Shown: positions 1-5,433, numbered from the stretch's first letter. The stretch is 6,041 nt of DNA from an uncultured Anaerolineales bacterium (GCA_938008865.1 CALLJA010000322.1:1-6041); one strand, 5' to 3'. Made by a program: numbers and translations. Notes: generated from the letters alone by a model not told the origin.

Positions 1-431
1 GCCGTCCGCCCGCGCTTTGCCAGGTTGAGGATGGACCTGGCGTCGTTCATGTGATCCAGTTTGACCACGCCTTGTAGATTCGCGCCTGGTACTTGTAGCG
101 GCATAGCCTGCGCGCCGACGGCGATCAGCAGTTTGTCGTAGGCCAGCCGCGATTTGCCTCCATCCAGTTCGAGGGCGCGCTCCGTGCGCAGGATGCGCGT
201 AACGCGCGCGTTGAGGAAGGTCAATTTTAGTTTCCTGGCGTCCTCGCGAGAACGCAAGTAGAGCGCTTTATCGGGCAGTTCCCCCGTCAGAAAGTAGGCT
301 AGGCCCGGACGCGAATAGTAGCCGTGCGGGTCCTCGCTGACCATCACAACCTCGCCCGCCCCATCCACCGAGCGGATGGCCTCCACGGCGGCCATGCCCG
401 CCACACCCGAGCCGATGATGACGTACCTCAT
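1..431 (-). CDS. FAD/NAD(P)-dependent oxidoreductase, N-terminal part (cut by window edge)
   Basis: About 143 N-terminal residues of a pyridine nucleotide-disulfide oxidoreductase-type flavoprotein; the C-terminal part lies off the left edge. The protein opens with MRYVIIGSGVAGMAAVEAIR, a Rossmann FAD-binding motif with G7, G9 and G12. YYSRPGLAYFLTGEL (residues 38-52) follows, typical of NirB- or rubredoxin/ferredoxin-reductase-like flavoproteins. Near residues 98-107 YDKLLIAVGA is the second flavin-contacting motif. The NAD(P)H-binding fold would begin at the cut edge. The ATG overlaps the ferredoxin stop codon as ATGA (431-428), and a G-rich Shine-Dalgarno-like stretch lies just upstream inside the ferredoxin gene, so the two are probably translated in a coupled way. 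The likely role is cytoplasmic electron transfer between NAD(P)H and the ferredoxin. The exact substrate cannot be told from the N-terminus. Confidence 0.9.
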   Translation of the reverse strand, partial: MRYVIIGSGVAGMAAVEAIRSVDGAGEVVMVSEDPHGYYSRPGLAYFLTGELPDKALYLRSREDARKLKLTFLNARVTRILRTERALELDGGKSRLAYDKLLIAVGAQAMPLQVPGANLQGVVKLDHMNDARSILNLAKRGRT

Positions 432-694
432 GCGCCCCTCCCCTCGAACAGATCGGTCTGGGCAAAACGTAACACTCCGCGCGGACAGCGCGCCACGCAC
501 TCACCGCAGGTCAGGCATTCGCTGTGCTTGACAGGTTCGTTACGCCAGGCATGGGCGCGGACGTCGATCCCGATGGGACAGTTGTAGGAACAAATCCCGC
601 ACTGCACACAGCGGGACGGCTCGGGCACCACCTGTCCCGAGGTCAACACCGTGCGTCGTTTTATATCGCTCTTAAATGGATTAATGAAAGACAC
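428..694 (-). CDS. Dicluster 4Fe-4S ferredoxin
   Basis: An 88-residue soluble ferredoxin with two 4Fe-4S ligand sets: C29-x2-C32-x2-C35-x3-C39-P40 and C60-x2-C63-x2-C66-x3-C70-P71. Each set supplies four cysteines, with the last one followed by proline as in bacterial dicluster ferredoxins. The clusters are about 30 residues apart, longer than in the minimal clostridial type, and a 28-residue N-terminal tail precedes them. The start is GTG at 694: a GGAGG Shine-Dalgarno sequence lies 5 nt upstream and there is no better ATG. It is the first gene of a two-gene unit and overlaps the flavoprotein gene by 4 bp, so it is probably the electron donor or acceptor subunit of that enzyme. The wider pathway lies outside the window. 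Confidence 0.9.
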   Translation of the reverse strand: MSFINPFKSDIKRRTVLTSGQVVPEPSRCVQCGICSYNCPIGIDVRAHAWRNEPVKHSECLTCGECVARCPRGVLRFAQTDLFEGRGA

Positions 695-753
695 CTGCGC
701 CTCCGAAGAAATAGTCGCCCGCCACAGATAAAAGTTACGGCTCGCATGAAAAA

Positions 754-781
754 ATTATAGACCCATTTTCCCTGCTGGAAG
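754..781 (-). promoter_or_regulatory. Candidate promoter of the ferredoxin-oxidoreductase unit
   Basis: A perfect -10 box TATAAT reads on the minus strand at 759-754, about 60 bp before the GTG start at 694. The best -35 hexamer at 16-bp spacing, CTTCCA, matches consensus at only three of six positions, so the call rests on the -10 box. It sits just beyond the cold-shock gene terminator, where a promoter for the next unit is expected. Confidence 0.4.
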
Positions 782-785
782 TTTA

Positions 786-821
786 CAAAATAAAAACAGG
801 GTTGTCTCACGACAACCCTGT
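786..821 (-). terminator. Intrinsic terminator of the cold-shock protein gene
   Basis: A perfect 11-bp stem (796-806 paired with 811-821) closes a 4-nt loop. Read on the minus strand it is followed at once by TTTTTATTTT. It starts 22 bp after the cold-shock gene stop codon. This is a textbook Rho-independent terminator for the minus strand. On the plus strand there is no T-run after the stem, so it is probably one-directional. Confidence 0.92.
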
Positions 822-843
822 CTGTTCGCAAAACCTTGCAGTC

Positions 844-1056
844 TTACGAGAGCGGAACCACGTTGGCGGCCTGCAGGCCTTTGGGGCCGTCCTCGACGGA
901 GAACTCCACTTTCTGCTCGGCTTCCAACTTGCGGTAGCCATCGGTCTGGATCGCGGTGTAGTGGACGAAAACATCCTCACCACCATCGCGCCCAATGAAG
1001 CCGTAGCCCTTGGTCGCATTGAACCACTTGACGGTTCCAACGAAACGGTCTGACAT
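844..1056 (-). CDS. Cold-shock protein (CspA family)
   Basis: A 70-residue single-domain cold-shock protein, the usual length for the CspA family. It binds single-stranded RNA and DNA through an OB fold and acts as an RNA chaperone in the cytoplasm. KGYGFI (residues 16-21) is RNP1 and VFVHY (29-33) is RNP2; W11 and F20 are the expected stacking residues. The C-terminus GPKGLQAANVVPL is also typical. The ATG at 1056 is preceded by AGGAG (1070-1066) at 9-nt spacing. The gene is monocistronic: a strong terminator follows it, and a candidate promoter lies inside the 3' end of the PHP gene. The leader of about 70 nt contains a GC-rich hairpin, so structure-dependent control of translation or readthrough is possible. 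The specific paralogue cannot be assigned. Confidence 0.97.
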   Translation of the reverse strand: MSDRFVGTVKWFNATKGYGFIGRDGGEDVFVHYTAIQTDGYRKLEAEQKVEFSVEDGPKGLQAANVVPLS

Positions 1057-1075
1057 CTTGCTTTTCTCCTGCTGG

Positions 1076-1120
1076 AAATAAAATTCGCCCGGGCACTGGC
1101 ACTTTCACAGGTGCTCGGGC
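1076..1120 (-). terminator. GC-rich hairpin with T-run: PHP-gene terminator and/or csp leader element
   Basis: Arms 1087-1096 and 1111-1120 form a 10-bp stem on the minus strand with one A-C mismatch and a 14-nt loop. AATTTTATTT follows at 1085-1076. It lies 25 bp after the PHP gene stop, so it could end that transcript. It also sits between the probable csp promoter and the csp Shine-Dalgarno sequence, so csp mRNA would carry it in its leader. The loop is large and the T-run interrupted, so termination may be only partial. Confidence 0.55.
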
Positions 1121-1134
1121 ACGACGGGGGCAAG

Positions 1135-1161
1135 GTTATCACGCCTAAAAAGTCATGTCAA
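1135..1161 (-). promoter_or_regulatory. Candidate promoter of the cold-shock protein gene
   Basis: A perfect -35 box TTGACA reads on the minus strand at 1161-1156, within the last codons of the PHP gene. The -10 is less clear: GATAAC (1140-1135) at 15-bp spacing or TAACCT (1138-1133) at 17-bp spacing. A start near 1128 would give a leader of about 70 nt that includes the hairpin at 1087-1120. Long structured leaders are common in csp mRNAs. Confidence 0.45.
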
Positions 1162-1813
1162 GTCCAAATTTGAGCTTCTTGCGCAGGCTGGCATAACGCG
1201 ACGTGAGGTGGACCCAGGGCGGCGACCAGCGCACGCGCGGCTGTCCGCCGCGAATGACCCGCCGCAGCCCGTCTGGACCCTCGAACGGCTCCAGCACGAG
1301 GACGGAACGCCCCAACTCGAAGAGGGCATGCTCGTCCGAGCCGACGGTGCCCGCCACATCGTGCGCCTTGGCAAACTCCCGCGCCTGACGGTTGCGAACG
1401 GGGTTCATGCAGCGCGAGTTGAACACCTCGATGGCGTCCACCAGCGGCAGGATCTCCAGCAGCTGCGGCTCCGTCCAGCCGTGACGCTGCAAATCGTACG
1501 GGTGCGAGACACTAATGAAGGCGTTCTGGTAGCGCAGGCGGCGGATGGTCTCCTGCGGCGTCAGGAAGGGCGGCACCTCCTCGGTCACAAAGGCGGCCAG
1601 GATCTCGCCCTGAGTGGTGAGAATCTCCTCGCCCACGATGATCCGCTCAGGGTCCAGGGCCTGGGCCGCGCGCGCGCCCGCGACCGTGTTATGGTCGGTC
1701 ACGATGACACGGTCCAGCCCCTTGCGGCGCGCCGCCGCCACCAGGTCAACGGGGCGGGTGAGCGAATCCTTCGAGGCAATGGTGTGGCAGTGGAATTCGA
1801 CAATGAGGGACAT
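1145..1813 (-). CDS. PHP-domain metal-dependent phosphoesterase
   Basis: A 222-residue cytoplasmic protein with the PHP (polymerase and histidinol phosphatase) metal-site motifs in order: HCH (H8, H10), TDHN (D40, H41), E63, SHPYD (H104), EVFN (E129) and GSDEH (D160, H162). Relatives include the YciV/TrpH-like 5'-3' exonuclease/phosphatase group and histidinol-phosphate phosphatases. The substrate here is unknown; a nucleotide or small phosphoester is the family expectation. The protein is shorter than typical TrpH-type enzymes (roughly 280 residues) and lacks their inserted domain, closer to the compact PHP proteins seen in several phyla. I chose ATG 1813 (MSLIVEFHCH), since family members begin just before HxH. 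ATG 1846 would add 11 residues but lies upstream of a possible -10 box and has no Shine-Dalgarno sequence. The chosen start also lacks one and may be leaderless. It is divergent from the glycosyltransferase gene. Confidence 0.9.
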   Translation of the reverse strand: MSLIVEFHCHTIASKDSLTRPVDLVAAARRKGLDRVIVTDHNTVAGARAAQALDPERIIVGEEILTTQGEILAAFVTEEVPPFLTPQETIRRLRYQNAFISVSHPYDLQRHGWTEPQLLEILPLVDAIEVFNSRCMNPVRNRQAREFAKAHDVAGTVGSDEHALFELGRSVLVLEPFEGPDGLRRVIRGGQPRVRWSPPWVHLTSRYASLRKKLKFGLDMTF

Positions 1814-1821
1814 CGGCCGCG

Positions 1822-1850
1822 AGTATACCCCGTTTTTCACCCGCATTGAC
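1822..1850 (-). promoter_or_regulatory. Weak candidate promoter of the PHP gene
   Basis: TATACT reads on the minus strand at 1827-1822, eight bases before ATG 1813, which would leave an almost leaderless mRNA. No hexamer at 16-18 bp spacing resembles TTGACA (the best match two of six). The call rests on the -10 match and on the absence of a Shine-Dalgarno sequence. Confidence 0.25.
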
Positions 1851-1873
1851 GCGTGCAGATTTTGCCCTATACT
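1846..1873 (+). promoter_or_regulatory. Sigma-70-type promoter of the glycosyltransferase gene
   Basis: TTGACG (1846-1851) and TATACT (1868-1873) each match the consensus at five of six positions and are 16 bp apart. Transcription would begin near A1880, about 9 nt before ATG 1889. That places the upstream in-frame GTG at 1853 inside the promoter spacer and excludes it as a start when this promoter is used. Confidence 0.7.
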
Positions 1874-1888
1874 TGGGCCATCTACCGC

Positions 1889-4120
1889 ATGAAGAATTTT
1901 TCAACCAGGCTCCTGTACCCGCTCCCATCGCTCACGCTCGGCGGGGCGTTCTTTTTGAGCGCCGCCCACCACCTGTTGAGATTCTGGGAACGCCCCGCGT
2001 TGTCCCTGTTGGGCATGCTGGCGCTGGGACTGCCTGCATTGACGTGGACAAGTTCTCTGGCGCTGACGCGCTTGCTGCCCCACGCGCGGCGCATTGCGCG
2101 GCGGCGGATGTTTGTACTGGCGCTGCTGGCCGCGCTGGTCGGCGCGTTTCTCGCCTGGCAGGTCTGGAGCCTGCCCGCCGTCTATCAGACAATGACCCTC
2201 ACGCCCGTCCTTGGGCGGGGGCAGTCGGTCCGCGTGGTCGAACTAAAAGCGGGCAGGAGCGTGGTGCCGCTCGAACAGGCCGCGCGTGAAGGCGGCTGGC
2301 AGGTGGACGAAAACGGGTTGGCCGCCCGCGCCGACTCGCGCCCGTTGACGGTTTCGTTTCGGCGCGTGATTGCCGCGCCCGTCAGCCTGCTGCTGGCCTC
2401 CGCGCCCGGGAGCGGGGCGCTGCGGGTGGACTTCGAAGGGCAGCGCGCCCAGGCCAACCTGGACAGCGCCGAGGCGGGCAACCTGGCGCTGGAATTCTCC
2501 ACGCGCTACCGCGGCCTGCCTAATGAAATCTTCCTGCCCTTCCTGTTCCTGGTGGATTTGCTGGCCTTCAGCGCGCTGACGCTGGCCCTGCTGACGGTGC
2601 AGGAGGCCGGGGAGCGCAGCGCGGCCGACCCGCCCTCGGCGGAGAAGTTCCCGAGTCATCGCCTGGGGCTGGGGATCCTGCTGGGGCTGGGGATCCTGCT
2701 GCACGGGCTGAACTTCCTCGCCACGCCGCTCATCCTGGACGCCGATAGTCCCACCTATTTGCAGGGCGCGGTCCACTGGCTGGCGTACGGCAACCTGGAC
2801 GGCGTCTCGGTCTTTCGCGGACCCGTCACCACCTTCCTGTTCGCGCCCGTGTTGTGGGCCTTTGGACGCAGCCCGTGGGGTATGAAGGTGCTGCTCAAAT
2901 TGGTGGCGCTGGCCTGCATTCCCGTCAGTTATCGTCTGGGATGGCAACTGGGCAGGCGCAGGTCGCTGGCCTTCGCGGGCGGCCTGCTGGCCGTGCTGAC
3001 GCCCGACCTGTACGTGTATTCCAATTTCATCATGTCCGACCTGCTCAATCTGTTCGCGGTGCTGCTGACATCCACGCTGCTGCTGGGGGCGTTCGAGCGG
3101 CCCACGCGCCTGAATCAGTTCTCGGCCCTTCTGGCGGCCGCGCTGACGGTGTTGCTGCGCTCGGAGAACCTGATCCTGTTCGGGCTGGCGGCCGCCTGGC
3201 TGTTGGTCTCGCCTCTTTACGACTGGCTGAAGGCCGCCTGGATGCGCAATCCCGACGCACCGCGCCTGATGCGCCAGGCGCTGATCCTCGGCCTGATGGC
3301 CGCCCTTGCAACCCTGCCCATCCTGGCCTGGATGGGCCACGTCCACAAGGTATACGGCATCTACAGCCTGGGCAACCACCCGGGCATCGCGCTCTACGAC
3401 GGTTGGGTGTATTACGGCGATGCCAGCAAACTCTCCTTCTCAGACCCCGCCTCGCCTGCCATGCAAAAGATTCAGGCGGCGCTGCAGGAATATCCCGCCG
3501 ACATCTCCGACAAGACGGGCGCCGCCACCAGCCTGGAGGTGCTCCCCAGCCTGACCAGGGCGGGCTACTCGGACCTCGAAAGTTACCAACTCTTGCAAGA
3601 CGCCGCCCTCGACGCGCTCCGCAAAGACGGGCAGCTCACGCTCAAACTATTCCTGCTCAAGGCCGCCAACTGCCTGCGTCCCGAGATCACCCACAGCGTG
3701 ACCTACGCGCTGCCCGGCGAGCCCGCCTGGACCAACCCGATCAAGGCCCAATTCTTCGATGCGGAAAACGTGAACCTGCCCGCGCTGATCGGCCTCCAGC
3801 GGACGGTCAACGCGGCGGTCAGGGAAAAATATCCCGCCGCCTTTCGATGGGTGCTGGCCTGCCTGGCCGCCCTGACCCTGAGCCTGGTCCGCCGCCCCGC
3901 CCGCGCCTGGACGGCCCTGACCCTGATCGTGCTGACCCGCATCTTCGTCCCCGCCGCTCTGGCGCTCTCGAACTGGCGCTTTACCCTGGGCGGCTGGATT
4001 CCCCTGCAGATCGCAGCGGTCTGCTGGCTGTTCGTGTTCCTGCACGGCGCACGGGTCGTGCTCATGCCGCGCTACCGCAGCAAGGCCGTATCCACCACCG
4101 AGCCGTCGGGGGCCACGTAA
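1889..4120 (+). CDS. Polytopic GT-C-fold glycosyltransferase (GT39/ArnT-like superfamily)
   Basis: A 743-residue integral membrane protein. The core from about residue 257 looks like a GT-C enzyme, which transfers a sugar from a lipid-phosphate donor on the outer face of the membrane. It has a hydrophobic helix, then D284-A-D286-S in the first external loop, the position of the catalytic acidic motif. GNLDGVSVFRGPVTTFLF and many further helices follow. A soluble external segment spans about 483-648, with three C-terminal helices after it. Ahead of the core is an unusual N-terminal half: three helices (about 12-30, 38-60, 74-94), about 110 non-hydrophobic, strand-rich residues (96-205) and another helix (214-238). 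ATG 1889 is chosen because the promoter's start site lies downstream of GTG 1853; no Shine-Dalgarno sequence is visible. The 3' end overlaps the convergent lipoprotein gene by 49 bp. Donor and acceptor cannot be named, and an O-mannosyl- or arabinosyltransferase-like role is only a guess. Confidence 0.8.
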   Translation: MKNFSTRLLYPLPSLTLGGAFFLSAAHHLLRFWERPALSLLGMLALGLPALTWTSSLALTRLLPHARRIARRRMFVLALLAALVGAFLAWQVWSLPAVYQTMTLTPVLGRGQSVRVVELKAGRSVVPLEQAAREGGWQVDENGLAARADSRPLTVSFRRVIAAPVSLLLASAPGSGALRVDFEGQRAQANLDSAEAGNLALEFSTRYRGLPNEIFLPFLFLVDLLAFSALTLALLTVQEAGERSAADPPSAEKFPSHRLGLGILLGLGILLHGLNFLATPLILDADSPTYLQGAVHWLAYGNLDGVSVFRGPVTTFLFAPVLWAFGRSPWGMKVLLKLVALACIPVSYRLGWQLGRRRSLAFAGGLLAVLTPDLYVYSNFIMSDLLNLFAVLLTSTLLLGAFERPTRLNQFSALLAAALTVLLRSENLILFGLAAAWLLVSPLYDWLKAAWMRNPDAPRLMRQALILGLMAALATLPILAWMGHVHKVYGIYSLGNHPGIALYDGWVYYGDASKLSFSDPASPAMQKIQAALQEYPADISDKTGAATSLEVLPSLTRAGYSDLESYQLLQDAALDALRKDGQLTLKLFLLKAANCLRPEITHSVTYALPGEPAWTNPIKAQFFDAENVNLPALIGLQRTVNAAVREKYPAAFRWVLACLAALTLSLVRRPARAWTALTLIVLTRIFVPAALALSNWRFTLGGWIPLQIAAVCWLFVFLHGARVVLMPRYRSKAVSTTEPSGAT
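2663..2701 (+). repeat. In-frame 18-bp tandem duplication inside a membrane helix
   Basis: An 18-bp unit occurs twice in a row with no mismatch; 21 consecutive positions match at period 18. It encodes LGLGIL twice (residues 259-270 of the glycosyltransferase), within the helix just before the DADS motif. The reading frame is kept. Confidence 0.85.
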
Positions 4121-4461
4121 CCGCACCAGAAAGCCCCGCGCGCCTGGTCGAGGATCAATACCTTGCGGTGCCCGTTCCTGTCCACCGCAGACCAGACCAG
4201 CATGCGCCAGTCTCCGCTTTGGAAGCGGTACGAACCATCGGGCGGTATGTCCTCGTCCGCCAGCCACTCGTCCACAGCGGGCACATCTGCCAGCCGCGTC
4301 GACGAGGTCACGTATGCGAGGACCTGCTCCTGCGCCGCCCGTATCGGCGCAGGGACGGCAGCCGCCCCGACAGTGGCCGTCTCACCCTGCGAGGCGCAGC
4401 CCGCCAGCATTCCCCAGGCCGCCAGCCAAAGCACAAACCGACAAAGGATCCTGGACCTCAT
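4072..4461 (-). CDS. Small predicted lipoprotein of unknown function
   Basis: A 129-residue protein with a lipoprotein signal peptide: MRSR, a hydrophobic stretch (about 5-20) and lipobox L19-A-G-C22. C22 would be lipid-modified, leaving about 107 residues anchored outside the membrane. The mature part has a low-complexity Ala/Thr/Val linker, then a compact domain with DGSYRFQSGDW, KVLILD and FWCGYV. The pattern of a Y/F-rich strand followed by SGDW reminds me of small beta-rich secreted domains in Chloroflexota and archaeal proteins, but I cannot name a family. ATG 4461 is preferred: GAAAGG lies 9 nt upstream. Longer starts at 4500 and 4470 lack a usable Shine-Dalgarno sequence, and 4500 lies within the -10 box of the candidate promoter. 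The gene converges on the glycosyltransferase and overlaps its last 49 bp, with no terminator visible between them. Confidence 0.75.
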   Translation of the reverse strand: MRSRILCRFVLWLAAWGMLAGCASQGETATVGAAAVPAPIRAAQEQVLAYVTSSTRLADVPAVDEWLADEDIPPDGSYRFQSGDWRMLVWSAVDRNGHRKVLILDQARGAFWCGYVAPDGSVVDTALLR

Positions 4462-4495
4462 CCTGCACATCCTTTCGCGCGACCATCCCCAATCC

Positions 4496-4524
4496 ATCAT
4501 AGCACGCGGAGGAACGGATTACAT
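4496..4524 (-). promoter_or_regulatory. Candidate extended -10 promoter of the lipoprotein gene
   Basis: On the minus strand TGC-TATGAT (4504-4496) is an extended -10 element matching TATAAT at five of six positions. ATGTAA at 17-bp spacing is a weak -35 (three of six), as is common with extended -10 promoters. A transcript starting near 4489 gives a leader of about 28 nt with the Shine-Dalgarno sequence before ATG 4461. Confidence 0.5.
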
Positions 4525-4560
4525 CCCCCGCAAAACCCATGCCAGGCGGGCCACGGACGT

Positions 4561-4755
4561 TTATGCCCTGCCCCAGGGGAAGCGAGGCGCAAGGGGTTGC
4601 CACACGATCACGGCAGCGCCTAAAGCAGCAACTCCCCAATCGGGCGCTGAGCGGACAAGGGCTGCGCTAATTACGGCAATTCCAAGAACCGAGCAGCGCG
4701 ATAGTGGGTATTCGTGTCTGTGAATGCAGGGTGGGGTTGGCGAAGGCGTCAGGAT
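4561..4755 (-). other. Possible decayed membrane-protein remnant in intergenic DNA
   Basis: The gap 4462-4748 holds no complete gene. One minus-strand frame stays open for 64 codons between a TGA at 4758-4756 and a TAA at 4563-4561. Its last part reads like two short membrane helices around a PDW turn: VLGIAVISAALVRSAPDWG and then VAALGAAVIVW, ending RFPWGRA. There is no ATG, GTG or TTG early in the frame and no ribosome-binding site, so it is not a working gene. It may be the tail of a lost gene or chance. Confidence 0.2.
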
Positions 4756-5297
4756 TCAAGAAGAAAAGATTGTTCGAGGAGTTGGATCGCGCGCGTTCCT
4801 TCCGTCGACCGGCCGCCGAGGGAGTCGATGCAATCCTGTATCACCAGCAATTTCATGGATGTCCCGCTGGCGCTGGGAGGGACCTGGTAAACATCGATCG
4901 CGAGTTTCACGCCCGCCAGGGTGGTATGGATGGCGGTCCCGGTTGATATCACCTGACCGAGCGTGAGCGGCGCAGCGTCTGTGACCGTGCAATTCTGGCG
5001 GCCATAGCGTTCGAGCATGCTGTCGAGAAAATCACTGATTTGAATGGGAACATCGAAGGCAAAGTACATGAGCTTGCAATCGTTCCCGGAGAGCGTCCAA
5101 CTCTTGACGTGAGCCTGTTCCAGGTCGGCTTCGTAGATGAACTCCCGCGGATATTTGAAGCGGACGTCATCGCAGGAAAACAGGTTGTAGGGTTCGACGA
5201 TCAGCGTGATCTCAGGGTTATGATAAAGACCCTCCACACGGACGGTCTGACCGTCCTGAATGGAAATGGTTTTGTTCCCGATCTTTAAAGTGTACAT
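4749..5297 (-). CDS. Conserved-looking hypothetical protein (182 residues)
   Basis: I do not recognise this protein. It has no signal peptide and no membrane helix, so it is probably cytoplasmic. The N-terminus (residues 1-36) looks like several short beta strands: MYTLKIGNKTISIQDG, then VRVEGLY and ITLIVEP. The middle contains a CDDVRFKYP segment and a KLMYFAFDVPI strand. The C-terminal half has a helix (SDFLDSMLERYG), strands around LAGVKLAIDVYQVP, and the ending KLLVIQDCIDSLGG with a Glu/Leu-rich helix. That ending faintly resembles PsbP/DcrB-like folds, where a similar strand precedes a final helix; I give this little weight. ATG 5297 has AGGAG 11 nt upstream, slightly far. Codon use looks less GC-rich than the genes to its left. 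The gene stands alone, with a palindrome just upstream and no clear terminator. Confidence 0.75.
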   Translation of the reverse strand: MYTLKIGNKTISIQDGQTVRVEGLYHNPEITLIVEPYNLFSCDDVRFKYPREFIYEADLEQAHVKSWTLSGNDCKLMYFAFDVPIQISDFLDSMLERYGRQNCTVTDAAPLTLGQVISTGTAIHTTLAGVKLAIDVYQVPPSASGTSMKLLVIQDCIDSLGGRSTEGTRAIQLLEQSFLLES

Positions 5298-5324
5298 GGA
5301 TGAGAAAACTCCTGGGATATTCAG

Positions 5325-5353
5325 ACCTCCGAAGTCTTGAAGACTTCGGAGGT
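5325..5353. repeat. Perfect 14-bp inverted repeat (palindromic element)
   Basis: Arms acctccgaagtctt (5325-5338) and its exact reverse complement (5340-5353) are separated by one base. The stem is far more regular than its surroundings, and no T-run follows on either strand, so an ordinary intrinsic terminator is unlikely. It lies in the 136-bp gap between the reductase gene and the hypothetical gene, just before the latter's ribosome-binding site. It may be a dispersed REP-like element, an mRNA 5' stem-loop or a protein-binding site. A weak -10-like TAGAAT reads on the minus strand at 5363-5358, which would put the palindrome at the very start of the downstream mRNA. Confidence 0.85.
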
Positions 5354-5433
5354 TTCGATTCTACTGTATTACTCGCCGTTTGCCCCGTTTTCCTGCTTGG
5401 CCCTTGATACTGCGGTTAATCGGTGGGCGGCTT

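Noticed and set aside
698..707. Short match cctccgaag to the palindrome arm at 5326-5334
   Set aside because: Only nine bases match and there is no inverted partner. The stretch is explained by the ferredoxin Shine-Dalgarno sequence.
807..1142. 111-codon minus-strand frame over the cold-shock gene
   Set aside because: It is out of frame with a certain cold-shock protein and its product is Ser/Arg/Pro-rich with no recognisable feature.
1208..1849. 213-codon plus-strand frame opposite the PHP gene
   Set aside because: The PHP frame carries all metal-binding motifs; the opposite strand is rich in Arg, His and Gln and shows no domain.
1853..1888. Upstream GTG start extending the glycosyltransferase by 12 residues
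   Set aside because: The GTG lies between the -35 and -10 boxes of a good promoter, upstream of the expected transcription start, and has no Shine-Dalgarno sequence. ATG 1889 is more likely.
2243..3379. Long 378-codon open frame antisense to the glycosyltransferase
   Set aside because: Its product is dominated by Gln, Arg, Gly and Ala with no domain pattern, the usual mirror of a GC-rich Leu/Ala-rich membrane protein gene.
2854..4623. 589-codon plus-strand frame across the glycosyltransferase end and beyond
   Set aside because: The translation is Arg/Pro/Gly-rich and low in structure, and it runs through two supported genes. It is a shifted-frame shadow in high-GC DNA.
4462..4748. Possible tRNA or small RNA in the gap before the lipoprotein gene
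   Set aside because: I looked for a cloverleaf, CCA end or T-loop and for a strong stem with a T-run and found none, only a short CCCC/GGGG pairing.
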